From NCBI GenBank assembly GCA_030673845.1, contig JAUTCQ010000017.1, positions 1 through 64,000 of the forward strand: 64,000 bases of DNA, read 5' to 3'. A program made the translations under genes and the position numbers. Below are positions 35,318 through 44,154 of this stretch, in pieces. This stretch comes from Verrucomicrobiota bacterium JB022 (lineage in GTDB: Bacteria > Verrucomicrobiota > Verrucomicrobiia > Opitutales > Oceanipulchritudinaceae). The notes beneath the pieces are model-generated. The model saw nothing but the letters and a program-made list of their open reading frames with translations. It had not been told where the DNA came from and ran no database searches. The stretch's first letter is position 1. Each line of letters opens with the position of its first letter.

Positions 35318-36967
35318 CTATTGCGCGCTTTCGAGCAGGTCGCGCAGGTTGTTGTCCTTGAGGCGGGGGGCCTTGATCCAGGCTGCGGGCTGGCCGTCGA
35401 TGGAGTAGACCCAGAGCCAGCGCACGTCGCGGGTGGCGCCGGGGTTGGCTTCGTCGGGCACTTGGGTGAGGTTGGTGTAGACCCAGCCGGTGTTGCCTTC
35501 GCCTTCGCCCGTCACGTAAAGCTGGCGAGGGTGGGCGGCCTGGGTCCAGATCCAGCGGCCAATGGCGTAATCGTAAGCCCAGAAGCCGTTGACGTCGTTG
35601 GAGTTTTCGCCGGCGTCGATCCAGAGGGTGCCGTATTGGCGGATGTAGACGTAGGGGAAGCCAAAGTCGTAGACGGCTCCAAAGGGAGTCTGGGTGTAGT
35701 AGGCATTCCACTCGACGTCCTCGTCCGTGCGAGCCACGACGCGGGTGTAGTTGGTAAAGCAGGCGGTGAGGGCTCGGTTGACGGAGGCCAGGCTGATGAA
35801 GAGGTCTTTCCAATCCCCGTCCTGCTTGGCCCGCAGCAGGATGTCGAGCATACCGGGTTTGAGCGCGTTTACCACGAGGTTGCCACCGTCGACGCTGAGC
35901 TGGAAGGCTTCCTTGTCGTAGTTGTAGCGATTGTCGTTGGTGTTGTTGCCGTCGTTGTTCTCGTCTTCGAGCTCTTCGACTGCGACCCAGGAGAAGGTGA
36001 CAGTGGAGTCGCTGGAGGCCGGGCTGCCGCGATTTTCGTCGTCGAGGCGGACGTCGGAGAAGCGGAGAAAGGCGTCGATCCAGATTTCGTCGTGGCTGTC
36101 GAGGGCGCCATCGGCTGTTGTTTCGCTGTTGACCATCAGCGGCACGTCGATGAAGAGCGAGGAGCCGGGGGACCACAGGCCCGTCATGTCGTAGGCGGGG
36201 ATCTGCTTCATGAGGTCGAGCGCAGCTTTGCCCGCGTTGGACTCGACGACCCCGAAGACCGGGTAATTGTTACCGAAGGCGCCTGCGTTGTCGCTGAGGT
36301 TGAAGTACCACTGATTGCTGAAGACGCCGTTGCTGGTGGTGGCACCCGCAAGGGTGTATTGACCGCTGGTGCGGCCGCGCTCGGCCCAGACGGCGGTCAG
36401 ATCGGGCACGGTGTCTTGCTGGAATTCACCGATGTCTCCTTCGTTGGCGGGGTGGGCCTTGAAGCCGCCGCCCTGGGCGATGTGGAACGAGGCGGGGTTG
36501 AGACCGGCGCCGGGGTTGCGGTGGACGAAGGTGTTTTCGTAGGCGCCGGCGGCGGCGTAGGTCATGAAATTGGCGACCGCGTTGGGCACTTCGTCGGGCA
36601 GCAGGCGCACCTGGATGTCGGTGGGCGTGAGGGTGACGATGCGGGCGGTGCCGTCGCCGTGGGGGACGACTTCGGTCACAAAGCCCGGCTCGTTGCGAGT
36701 GATCTGGCCGGTGTAGTAGGTGCGCGGCCGGGCGACGTTCTGGATCGTGGTGCCCGAGAGGGTGGGCAGCAGCACGGTAAAGGTGGCGGTGGGGTCGCTT
36801 TGGTAAACGCGGAAATAGTCGTCGAAACTGATGTTCTGGCTTTGGCCGGCGTCAACTTCGCGGTAGTTCTCGAGCTTGGCCAGGACGAGTTTTTGGGCTA
36901 CGGCCTGGGAGCCGAGGGCGCTGAGGAGCAGGAGGGTCGTAAGGGGGCGGAGGCGCGGGTGCGTCAT
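35318..36967 (-). CDS. Secreted cyclophilin-like protein with Trp-rich C-terminus, copy 3
   Basis: The product has 549 residues. This copy keeps the most complete cyclophilin core: VRLLPDEVPNAVANFMTYAA, NTFVHRNPGAG and IAQGGGF, then SNQWYFNLSDNAG and YPVFGVVESN. The acidic loop is ENNDGNNTNDNRYNYD. The C-terminal Trp/Tyr-rich part reads FWAYDYAIGRWIWTQ, GWVYTNLTQ, DVRWLWVYSIDG. The signal-peptide coding bases are nearly identical to those of copy 1, more so than the rest of the gene. It is the first gene of the likely minus-strand series; the next upstream gene (37043-39358) is a glycosyltransferase. Confidence 0.88.
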   Translation of the reverse strand: MTHPRLRPLTTLLLLSALGSQAVAQKLVLAKLENYREVDAGQSQNISFDDYFRVYQSDPTATFTVLLPTLSGTTIQNVARPRTYYTGQITRNEPGFVTEVVPHGDGTARIVTLTPTDIQVRLLPDEVPNAVANFMTYAAAGAYENTFVHRNPGAGLNPASFHIAQGGGFKAHPANEGDIGEFQQDTVPDLTAVWAERGRTSGQYTLAGATTSNGVFSNQWYFNLSDNAGAFGNNYPVFGVVESNAGKAALDLMKQIPAYDMTGLWSPGSSLFIDVPLMVNSETTADGALDSHDEIWIDAFLRFSDVRLDDENRGSPASSDSTVTFSWVAVEELEDENNDGNNTNDNRYNYDKEAFQLSVDGGNLVVNALKPGMLDILLRAKQDGDWKDLFISLASVNRALTACFTNYTRVVARTDEDVEWNAYYTQTPFGAVYDFGFPYVYIRQYGTLWIDAGENSNDVNGFWAYDYAIGRWIWTQAAHPRQLYVTGEGEGNTGWVYTNLTQVPDEANPGATRDVRWLWVYSIDGQPAAWIKAPRLKDNNLRDLLESAQ

Positions 36968-37042
36968 GTTACGGCCAGCACAGCGCGCACAGCCCGGGAT
37001 GTAAAGGTCGAAAGCGTTGGCCGGCCCTTTTGCCCGCCTTGC

Positions 37043-39358
37043 TCAAGATGGTTGGGAGGCCTCGCGCTGGGCGGCGGCAAGTTTGCGCTCGAGGTCGGCA
37101 ATGCGGTCTTCGTGGTGCTTTTTGACTTCGTGCAGCCACGTGCACTCTTCGAACTTCTTCTCGTACCAGCCTTTGAAGTGGTGGTGCTGGTGGTAGTTCC
37201 AATCGAGGTCGCGTTGCAGCTTGGTCAATTGGTCCTGGGTGATGACGGTCTTTTCCCCTTCCCACCAGCGCAGGGCTTCGTTGAGCACGGCCACTTCGGC
37301 GGCGTAGCGGCGGAAGAGGGCGGCGTGGCGGGTGGTGATGTGGCGGCGCCCGTGCTCGCGGGTGGCGCTGACGTAGCGGCGCGAGATCGAGCCGTCGCGC
37401 ATGCGGTAAAAGATGAGTGGCTCGGGGATGACGAGCTGAGCAAAGCCGGTGCCGTTGAGGCCGATCCAGAAGTCCCAGTCTTCAAAGGCATACTTCTGTG
37501 CCGCCTGGAAGCCGCCGGCGGCTTCGTAGGCCTCGCGTCGGATTACGGCGGGGGGTGTGCTCTGGCACTCGACGAGGAGGAAGGGGAACTGGTTGTGGAA
37601 GGGGGCCCAGTAGGTGTGCATCAGGCCCACGGTGTGGGTCCAGGCGGTGACGGCCCCTACCTCGGGGTGGCGGTCGAGCACGGCGAGGCCACGGGAGAAG
37701 TAAGAAGGGTCGAGGTAGTCGTCGCCGTCGATAAAGACGAGGGCTTGCGCGCCTTCTTCGATGGCGAGGCGTGCCCCGCGTTCACGAGCTACGGGGAGGC
37801 CGCCGTTGACGTAGCGGCGCAGGACGACGTGCTGCGGGTGGGCTGCGGCGAGGCGGGCGTAGACTTCGCGTGAGGCGGCGTCGGTCGAGCCGTCGTCGAT
37901 CAGGTAGATGCGCTCGGGCGGGCGAGTCTGCCCCAGCAGGCTTTGCACGCACTCGTCGAGGAATTCGCCCACGTTGTAGCAGGGGATGACGACGGCGAGG
38001 TGCTGGACGGGCTGGTGCTTGTAGGCGGGCGCCGAGTGCGGGTCGCGCAGGGGGCGATCGGTAAAGGGGTAGCGGCTGGGCACGCGCACGCGCCCGTGCA
38101 GGCGGCGTTGCTCGGCGTGGTGCTCGATCGCGCGCTCCAGCAGCGAGACGGTGTGGCGGACGATGCGCCCGTTGTCGCAATAGGTGAGGATGCGCTCGCG
38201 ACCGCGTGCGCCCACGGCCTGGCGGTCGGCCTCGGGCAGGTCCAGCGCGTGGCGCAGGGCGTCGGCGAGGGCTGGGGGGTCTTCGGAGGCGCAGAGCCAG
38301 CCACTGTTGCCGTGCTGGATCATCTCGGCCATGCCGCCGGCGGTGGTGGCGACGACGGGCAGGCCGCTGGCCATCATCTCCTGGCAGACGAAGGAAAAGG
38401 GTTCCCAGCGGCTGGGGACGACGCCGAGCGTGGCCTGGCGGTATTCGCGCCATAGCTCGTCGCGCGGTACGGCCCCTCGGAAGACGACGCGTGCGCGGTG
38501 TTCCTCGGGGATGAAGCGCTGCAGCCACTCTTGCATGCTGCGGTTGAGCGCCGGGTGCTGGGTATCGCGACCCAGCAGGTGCAGCGTGAGGTTGGGGCGC
38601 TCGTCGAGCAGCCGGGCGACGGCGCGGATGAGCGTTTCGACGCCTTTGCGCGGCTCGATGCGGCCGGCGTAGACGAGGCGCTCTTCACCCGCGGGCAGGG
38701 GCTCGGCCTCGGCGCTGGGGATCTCGCCCAGGGGGAGAGGCACGACGGCGTCGGGCCGGTCGTCGCAGCCTAGCTGGTCCACCAGCTCGCGCCGCATGTA
38801 GTGGCTGGCGTAGATGAGGCCGCTGGCGAGGCAGATGGCGTGCTCCTCATACATCACCCGGTGGTATTCGAAGCGATTGTAGAGGGCGTCGTCGTTGTTG
38901 AGTTGGATGGAGCGGTGCGGGCTGTGGATGAACAGCACGAAGGGCAGGTCGCCCAGCTCGTCGAAGAGCATCTGGCGGTCTTGCGCGTGGAAGGTGGGGC
39001 CTTCCAGTTCCTGGCTCAGCACGACATCGAAGTGGTAGCGGGCGTGCAGGCCGGGCAGCGCGCGGGCGACCTCGCGGGCAAAGCCGCCGACGAAGCTGCG
39101 GAGGTGGTACATCTCCGCGTAAAACAGCGTGGTGTCGCCGTTAAAGTCGATATCGCCGTATTGATCCCACAGGGTGTGGAGGCGATAGACGGGCAGGCCG
39201 TGCCAGGTGTCTTCAACCGGGGCGTTTTCCGCCTGTTTGGTCACGATGACGACCTCGTGCCCGGCCGCCTTGAGCAGCAGGGGCATGATGATCGAATAGG
39301 TACCGACCCCGCCCATGCGAGTGGGCGGGAATTCCGTGGTGATGAAGCAGATGCGCAT
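37043..39358 (-). CDS. Fused GT4-GT2 glycosyltransferase
   Basis: The product has 771 residues. Residues 1-400 are a GT-B fold GT4 enzyme: ICFITTEFPPTRMGGVGTYS at the start, LVYAGRIEPRKGVETLIRAV, and SRWEPFSFVCQEMMASGLPV ... TTAGGMAEMI at the nucleotide-sugar site. Residues about 440-690 are a GT2 GT-A enzyme: LAVVIPCYNVGEFLDECVQS, IYLIDDGSTDAASREV, and VFIDGDDYLDPSYF (the DxD equivalent), then FEDWDFWIGL. The last 80 residues form a charged coiled coil. No membrane segments. Two-step synthesis of a surface glycan is likely; the sugars cannot be read. It is oriented like the aspartate aminotransferase upstream, 36 bases apart. Confidence 0.92.
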   Translation of the reverse strand: MRICFITTEFPPTRMGGVGTYSIIMPLLLKAAGHEVVIVTKQAENAPVEDTWHGLPVYRLHTLWDQYGDIDFNGDTTLFYAEMYHLRSFVGGFAREVARALPGLHARYHFDVVLSQELEGPTFHAQDRQMLFDELGDLPFVLFIHSPHRSIQLNNDDALYNRFEYHRVMYEEHAICLASGLIYASHYMRRELVDQLGCDDRPDAVVPLPLGEIPSAEAEPLPAGEERLVYAGRIEPRKGVETLIRAVARLLDERPNLTLHLLGRDTQHPALNRSMQEWLQRFIPEEHRARVVFRGAVPRDELWREYRQATLGVVPSRWEPFSFVCQEMMASGLPVVATTAGGMAEMIQHGNSGWLCASEDPPALADALRHALDLPEADRQAVGARGRERILTYCDNGRIVRHTVSLLERAIEHHAEQRRLHGRVRVPSRYPFTDRPLRDPHSAPAYKHQPVQHLAVVIPCYNVGEFLDECVQSLLGQTRPPERIYLIDDGSTDAASREVYARLAAAHPQHVVLRRYVNGGLPVARERGARLAIEEGAQALVFIDGDDYLDPSYFSRGLAVLDRHPEVGAVTAWTHTVGLMHTYWAPFHNQFPFLLVECQSTPPAVIRREAYEAAGGFQAAQKYAFEDWDFWIGLNGTGFAQLVIPEPLIFYRMRDGSISRRYVSATREHGRRHITTRHAALFRRYAAEVAVLNEALRWWEGEKTVITQDQLTKLQRDLDWNYHQHHHFKGWYEKKFEECTWLHEVKKHHEDRIADLERKLAAAQREASQPS

Positions 39359-39394
39359 GGTCTCTGCCCGCCGGGGGCGGTGGCGGCGCGCCGT

Positions 39395-40585
39395 TTAGGC
39401 GAGCACGCGGGCGATCGACTTGGCGGCGATCGGGAGGTTCTCGGGCGTCAGGCCGGCGACGTTGATGCGGCCGTTGCCCACCATGTAGAGGCCGTCTTCG
39501 CGGCGCAGGCGGTCGACTTGCTCCAGGCTGAGGCCGGTGAGCGAGAACATGCCGCGCTGGCGGGTGAGGAAGGAGAAGTCGCGCGAGAGGCCCGACTTCA
39601 TCATCGCGTCCACAAACTGGGTGCGGATGCCGTTGATGCGGGCGCGCATCTCGGTCAGCTCCTCTTCCCACTGCTTGCGCAGGGAGACGTCTTCCAGGAT
39701 GGTGCGCACGACGAGGGCACCGTGGGCGGGCGGGTTGCTGTAGTTGGTGCGCACGATCACCTTCAGCTGGCTGAGGGCGCGCTGGGCGGAGTCGGACTCG
39801 GCGGAGAAGAGGTGGAGGGCCCCGACGCGCTCGTTGTAGAGCCCGAAGTTCTTGGAAAACGACTGGCAGACGATCAGCTCGAGCCCGGCGCCGAGGAGGG
39901 TGCGCACGGCGAGGGCGTCTTCCTGCAGGCCGTCGCCAAAGCCTTGGTAGGCGAGGTCGATGATGGCGAGGATGTCGCGCGCCTTGAGCACCTTGGCGAT
40001 TTCGAGCCACTGCTCCTGCGTCGGGTCGATCCCGGTGGGGTTGTGGCAGCAGCCGTGCAGCAGCACCACGTCGCCTTGCGGGATGTTTTGCAAGTCGGCG
40101 ATGAAGCCTTCGAAATCAAGGTCGTTGCTCTCGCCGTCGAGGTAGCGGTAGGTCTTGGTGGCGAGGCCGGCCGCGCCGAAGATCTTCGGGTGGTTGGGCC
40201 AGGTGGGGCCGGAGATCCAGACCGTGGGGCGCTCGAGGTTGTGGGCGAGGAAGTCGGCCACGACGCGGAGGGCACCCGTCCCGCCGGGGGTTTGCAGGCT
40301 GGCCTGGCCGGCAGGCACCGTGCCGCCGGCCGTCAGCAGCTGGCGGGTCAGCTCGCAATAACGGGCATCGCCGGTGATGGGCAGGTAGTTCTTGCTCGGC
40401 TCCGCTTCCCACAGGCGTTGTTCGGCAGCCTTGACGACGCGCAGGGTAGTGTTGCGGCCTTGTTCGTCCAGATAGACGCCGACCCCGAAATTGATCTTGT
40501 TCGGGTTCGGGTCAGCCTTGAAGGCCTCCGTCAGGCCCAGGATCGGGTCCGGCGGAGCGACGGGAATGGCGGCAAAATGAGGCAT
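39395..40585 (-). CDS. Aspartate/aromatic aminotransferase (class I, AspC type)
   Basis: The PLP enzyme transfers the amino group between aspartate (or aromatic amino acids) and 2-oxoglutarate. The 396 residues match E. coli AspC/TyrB: PPDPILGLTEAFKADPNPNK near the start, NYLPITGD, SGPTWPNHPKIFGAAG, LLHGCCHNPTGIDPT, IIDLAYQGFGDG, and the PLP-lysine segment CQSFSKNFGLYNERVGAL. Substrate preference within the AspC/TyrB subgroup cannot be decided from this. The start is the ATG at 40585. Confidence 0.94.
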   Translation of the reverse strand: MPHFAAIPVAPPDPILGLTEAFKADPNPNKINFGVGVYLDEQGRNTTLRVVKAAEQRLWEAEPSKNYLPITGDARYCELTRQLLTAGGTVPAGQASLQTPGGTGALRVVADFLAHNLERPTVWISGPTWPNHPKIFGAAGLATKTYRYLDGESNDLDFEGFIADLQNIPQGDVVLLHGCCHNPTGIDPTQEQWLEIAKVLKARDILAIIDLAYQGFGDGLQEDALAVRTLLGAGLELIVCQSFSKNFGLYNERVGALHLFSAESDSAQRALSQLKVIVRTNYSNPPAHGALVVRTILEDVSLRKQWEEELTEMRARINGIRTQFVDAMMKSGLSRDFSFLTRQRGMFSLTGLSLEQVDRLRREDGLYMVGNGRINVAGLTPENLPIAAKSIARVLA

Positions 40586-40820
40586 CGTGGTGGGTTGGGA
40601 GGTATGCGGATTTTGGGCGCGGAAAAGTGCCGCGCGTCACGTGGTGCAAACAAAACCAGTCATCATGATCGAGCGGCGCGCGCTGTCAATCTTGGGGCGG
40701 GGTAGGGTGGCGTATTGGAGGCGTGACACGGTGAGAGGATCGAACGCTGAGCAACGCACTGGTAAGATTTCTGGAATAACGCTTTTCTTCCCGTGGGGTA
40801 TAGCCTAGGCTTTAAATCTC

Positions 40821-41396
40821 ATGTCTTTACATAATCGTCTCTTTGCCTGCCTCGGCGCTCTTCTGGCCTGTGGAGGTTCTTCTTTTGCGGCAGTGAACAT
40901 CGATATCACGGGGGGCAATGGCAGCCCGTTGGTCATTTATCTGCCTGCTATTTCCTACGAGATTACTGAAGCCAGGTCGTCCAACATCTTCCTTGCCTTC
41001 ACAGGGACAAATCTGACGCCATTTGGCGCAAGGACGCCTATCGGCGATGTTACGCTCTCGATCAATGGCGGTGAAGGCATCTCCTTCGTCTACGGCATCA
41101 GCAACTATAACGGGGTGGACATCGATCCGGGCGATCTTTATTTCTACACGGATCCGATGCCTCTTTCCGTAGGAGACATTGTCACGGTGTCGGCGGGCAC
41201 CTTGACCTTTTCCTCCAGTTACGCCGATCCGGCGCCAGGCAGTCTGTCTGTCGAATCCTTCATTGCCACCAGTAGCGTAAGACGGATCAGTAACGACGGC
41301 GTTCAAGCTCCTGTCGTGCCCGAGCCCTCGACCTATGCGGCCATCGCAGGCGCGCTGGGCCTGGCGTTCGTGGCGCTGCGCAGGCGCAAGGCGTAG
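40821..41396 (+). CDS. PEP-CTERM sorted exported protein
   Basis: The product has 191 residues. A signal peptide (FACLGALLACGGSSFA) is followed by a short strand-rich body, and ends in the PEP-CTERM tail: VPEPSTYAAIAGALGLAFVA and a basic LRRRKA. Such tails are recognised by exosortase, which cleaves and transfers the protein to the envelope or extracellular matrix. The body carries no motif I know. The last 20 codons, the stop and the terminator are nearly identical to those of the next gene at 41536, while the bodies differ. Confidence 0.9.
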   Translation: MSLHNRLFACLGALLACGGSSFAAVNIDITGGNGSPLVIYLPAISYEITEARSSNIFLAFTGTNLTPFGARTPIGDVTLSINGGEGISFVYGISNYNGVDIDPGDLYFYTDPMPLSVGDIVTVSAGTLTFSSSYADPAPGSLSVESFIATSSVRRISNDGVQAPVVPEPSTYAAIAGALGLAFVALRRRKA

Positions 41397-41419
41397 AGGG
41401 GCGCGACCCAACTTTCCCG

Positions 41420-41452
41420 AGCGGCGGTGGCGAAAGCTTCCGCCGCTTTTTT
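41420..41452 (+). terminator. Terminator of the first PEP-CTERM gene of the pair
   Basis: An 8-bp stem (AGCGGCGG / CCGCCGCT) is followed by six T. The same hairpin, with two changes in the loop, terminates the next gene. Confidence 0.85.
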
Positions 41453-41535
41453 GTGAAAATGGTCGTTTGTAAAAGAATCGCGGGCATTGCTTTACCACTC
41501 GCCAAGCGGGGGTCATTCCCTTAATCAGGCGCTCT

Positions 41536-42126
41536 ATGCTCTTCAAGTCAGCATCTCTGTTATTGGTTCTGGCGGCTTTGGCCGCTTCTGCGCAGGCTTC
41601 GATCAACCTGCTGTTTTCCGGTGGCGAGGGCTCGCCGCTGACGGTGACGCTCGCGACTGACGCGACGTTTGTGATCACTGAGACCCCCACGGATGTGGGC
41701 CCTGTTTTTATTCTCGATGGTTTTGCGGGCCTTCTGGCGGCTGGACTGCCGGACGGCATTACCGGCGGTTTCTCGGGGGGACTGTATTTTTCCGTCAATG
41801 AAAGCCTCCCGGTGATGATTAGTGATGTGGGTGCGGGGGGTCCCCCTGGTCAGTCTGTGGTGACAGACGACGATCTGTTCCTCGTGGGCGGTTTCGGTCC
41901 GCTCCAGTTGGGCGACGTGGTGACTCTCTTTGCGGGTTCCCTCACTACGAACAGCAACTTCGAGACGACTATTCCGGCGGATGGCACCTACAGCATGTTC
42001 CTCATCGACATTAACAGCAAGCCGATTGCGGGAGACCTGCCTGCCGTGCCCGAGCCCGCAACCTACGCCGCTATCGCTGGCGCGCTGGGCCTGGCCTTCG
42101 TGGCGCTGCGCCGGCGCAAGGCGTAG
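41536..42126 (+). CDS. PEP-CTERM sorted exported protein
   Basis: The product has 196 residues. Signal peptide (LLLVLAALAASAQA), then a Gly/Leu-rich beta body starting INLLFSGGEGSPLTVTLATD, which is similar to the N-terminal part of the preceding protein (ITGGNGSPLVIYL), so the two are paralogues throughout, with faster change in the middle. The tail is VPEPATYAAIAGALGLAFVA followed by LRRRKA. The family is unknown apart from the sorting tail. A terminator and then a bidirectional hairpin follow. Confidence 0.9.
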   Translation: MLFKSASLLLVLAALAASAQASINLLFSGGEGSPLTVTLATDATFVITETPTDVGPVFILDGFAGLLAAGLPDGITGGFSGGLYFSVNESLPVMISDVGAGGPPGQSVVTDDDLFLVGGFGPLQLGDVVTLFAGSLTTNSNFETTIPADGTYSMFLIDINSKPIAGDLPAVPEPATYAAIAGALGLAFVALRRRKA

Positions 42127-42150
42127 AGGGACGCGACCCGACTTTTTCCG

Positions 42151-42183
42151 AGCGGCGGTGGCGAGAGCTTCCGCCGCTTCTTT
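42151..42183 (+). terminator. Terminator of the second PEP-CTERM gene of the pair
   Basis: The stem AGCGGCGG / CCGCCGCT is the same as at 41420-41452; the T-tract is interrupted (TCTTTG). Confidence 0.75.
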
Positions 42184-42198
42184 GTGTCTGCAAATAGG

Positions 42199-42229
42199 AA
42201 AGCCGCCCCGGCTGTCCGGAGCGGCTTTT
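42199..42229. terminator. Bidirectional terminator hairpin
   Basis: An 8-bp stem (AAAGCCGC / GCGGCTTT) with a 14-base loop has T on its right side (TTTT) and A on its left. It backs up the preceding terminator. Confidence 0.65.
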
Positions 42230-42569
42230 AATTGCCTAATTGAGCTTTAGAGCGTGTCTGTATTCTGAGCGATTTAGAGCGACTAACTAAAGTTTGAAAT
42301 CTCTGTCCGTTGAAACTGCTTTTAGATGTGATCTGCGGTGTTTTCAACTTATTAAGCGTTTTTGGGGTGTTTTTTGGCGTTTAGCGGTCAAAAACACATC
42401 CCAAACGGCAAATTGAAAGCCGATTATCACGGTTGGTTGATGCTAACTGGCTTGGGCTCAAAGGGTTGATGGCCGAAAAACGGCGATTGCCGATTGCGCG
42501 GAGCGTAAAGGTAGATACTGTATGTGTAGGCTCCTTTACCCCATAGTAGCACAGCCAATCCCCTAAAGC
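42230..42569. other. AT-richer intergenic region with probable promoter
   Basis: This 340-base gap is visibly richer in A and T than its surroundings. It holds a small hairpin near 42473-42484 (GCCG AAAAA CGGC) and a repeated phrase GAGCGATTTAGAGCGAC. No frame with a credible start was found. It must include the promoter of the gene at 42570, though no clear -35/-10 pair could be picked. Confidence 0.4.
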
Positions 42570-42989
42570 GTGACTACTCTTCTGACAGTCTTCGATGAGA
42601 GCGCCCTGCTTGAGTTGGTCGAGCTGGAGAAGCTTTATTTGGAACTCTACCCGCGCTTCATCATCACCACGCCCAAGCCGATGGTAGACATCGGGTGGCC
42701 TGACTTTGCCGACATCCGGCAAGCGGCGCTGCTCGATTATGATCTACCGTTCGGCATGGTTTGCAATCGCGTGCACCAGCCCTCCGTCCAGCCCACGATC
42801 TACCTGAAGCTGAAGCAGATGGTGCCGCAGCTTTCGATCCTCACGGTGGTGGTGTACTCCAGCCTGGGCTGGACGATCGTGCCCTACGAAAAACGGATCG
42901 CCCGTGGCTTCGTCTACGAGGGCCACCATAGCCTGGAGGGCGCCGTCTTCTCCATCCGCGAGCACCTGCAGGGCGTCGAGGTGTGTTAA
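42570..42989 (+). CDS. Conserved-looking hypothetical protein
   Basis: The product has 139 residues. A TAA lies in frame two codons before the GTG at 42570, so the protein cannot start earlier. It begins LLTVFDESALLELVELEKL, with a central DYDLPFGMVCNRVHQPSVQP and a strand ILTVVVYSSLGWTIVPYEKR. There is no signal peptide or membrane segment, so a cytoplasmic protein is likely. I do not recognise the family. Confidence 0.6.
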   Translation: MTTLLTVFDESALLELVELEKLYLELYPRFIITTPKPMVDIGWPDFADIRQAALLDYDLPFGMVCNRVHQPSVQPTIYLKLKQMVPQLSILTVVVYSSLGWTIVPYEKRIARGFVYEGHHSLEGAVFSIREHLQGVEVC

Positions 42990-43023
42990 GGCGGTAAGGA
43001 GCGCGCGTGGCGTGATCACTCCT

Positions 43024-44013
43024 TTAGCTCGCGTAGCCGTTGGGGTGGCTTTGGTGCCACTGCCAGGCGGTGGCGATGATGGGTTCGATCTCCATGAACT
43101 TCGGAGTCCAGCCCAGCTCGTTCTTCGCCTTGGAGGAATCGGCGTAGAGGGCGGGGGGATCGCCTGCGCGGCGGTCGCCCGTCACATAGGGTACCTTGAG
43201 CCCGCTGACCTTCTCCACCGCGTTGATGATTTCGAGCACGGAGGTCGGGTTGCCGGTGCCGAGGTTGTAAAAGAGGCCGGTGCCGGGGGTGCCCAGCTTG
43301 TCGAAGGCGGCGATGTGGGCGCGGCTGAGGTCGTCGACATGCACGTAGTCGCGCAGGCAGGTGCCGTCGGGCGTCGGGTAATCGGTGCCGAAAACGGTGA
43401 GTTTGTCGCGCTTGCCCTGGGCGGCGTAGATCGCGAGGGGGATGAGGTGCGATTCGGGCGTGTGGTCTTCACCGATCTTGGCGTCTTCGGAGGCTCCCGC
43501 GGCGTTGAAGTAGCGGAAGGCGGCGAAGCTGAGGCCGTAGGCGTGCGCGCAGGCCTTGAGGGTGTTCTCGAAGTCGAGCTTGGTCTGGCCGTAGGGGTTG
43601 ATCGGGCGCTGCGGCAGATCTTCGGTGATGGGCATCTTTTCCGGGATGCCGAAGGTGGCGCAGGTGGAGCTGAAGACGAACTTGTTGACGCCCGCGTTGC
43701 GCATCGCCTGGAGGAGGCGGATGGGGGCGGCGAGGTTGTTTTCGTAATATTTCAGCGGCTCGTGGACGGATTCGCCGACGTAGGCGAAGGCCGCGAAGTG
43801 CATCACGATCTCGATCTGCTCGTCGCGCAGGATGCGCTCGACCAGCGGGATATCGCCGAGGTTGCCATCGTAGAAGGCCACGTCTTCGGAGACTGCCTGA
43901 CGGTGCCCGTAGACGAGGTTGTCGAGCACCACGGGGCGATGCCCGGCAGCCTGGAGTTGACGCACACAATGGCTACCAATGTAGCCCGCACCACCGATCA
44001 CGAGAACGTTCAT
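43024..44013 (-). CDS. galE: UDP-glucose 4-epimerase
   Basis: The NAD-dependent short-chain epimerase interconverts UDP-glucose and UDP-galactose for surface glycans. The 329 residues have the Rossmann start VLVIGGAGYIGSHCVRQL, DNLVYGHRQAVSEDV, the catalytic Ser-Thr in FSSTCATFG, the YxxxK motif in NPYGQTKLDFE, and FRYFNAAGAS. The C-terminal part has GTCLRDYVHVDDLSRAHIAA, typical of GalE. Related UDP-GlcNAc epimerases cannot be excluded. Confidence 0.94.
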   Translation of the reverse strand: MNVLVIGGAGYIGSHCVRQLQAAGHRPVVLDNLVYGHRQAVSEDVAFYDGNLGDIPLVERILRDEQIEIVMHFAAFAYVGESVHEPLKYYENNLAAPIRLLQAMRNAGVNKFVFSSTCATFGIPEKMPITEDLPQRPINPYGQTKLDFENTLKACAHAYGLSFAAFRYFNAAGASEDAKIGEDHTPESHLIPLAIYAAQGKRDKLTVFGTDYPTPDGTCLRDYVHVDDLSRAHIAAFDKLGTPGTGLFYNLGTGNPTSVLEIINAVEKVSGLKVPYVTGDRRAGDPPALYADSSKAKNELGWTPKFMEIEPIIATAWQWHQSHPNGYAS

Positions 44014-44154
44014 CGCCGTCGGTCATTAGGTGCTTCGACTTGAAGAGTCAAGGCGCGGCCCGGGTTGACGGTTGAATTGGGCCGGATTTTCCCACTTGAG
44101 CATTTTTTTACAGGTAAAAACGCGATCTGTTGCTGCATCATTTTCATATTCAAG

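Noticed and set aside
35261-40705. Long plus-strand open frames opposite the cyclophilin-like, glycosyltransferase and aminotransferase genes
   Set aside because: They have no signal peptide or motif and arise from the codon pattern of the minus-strand genes.
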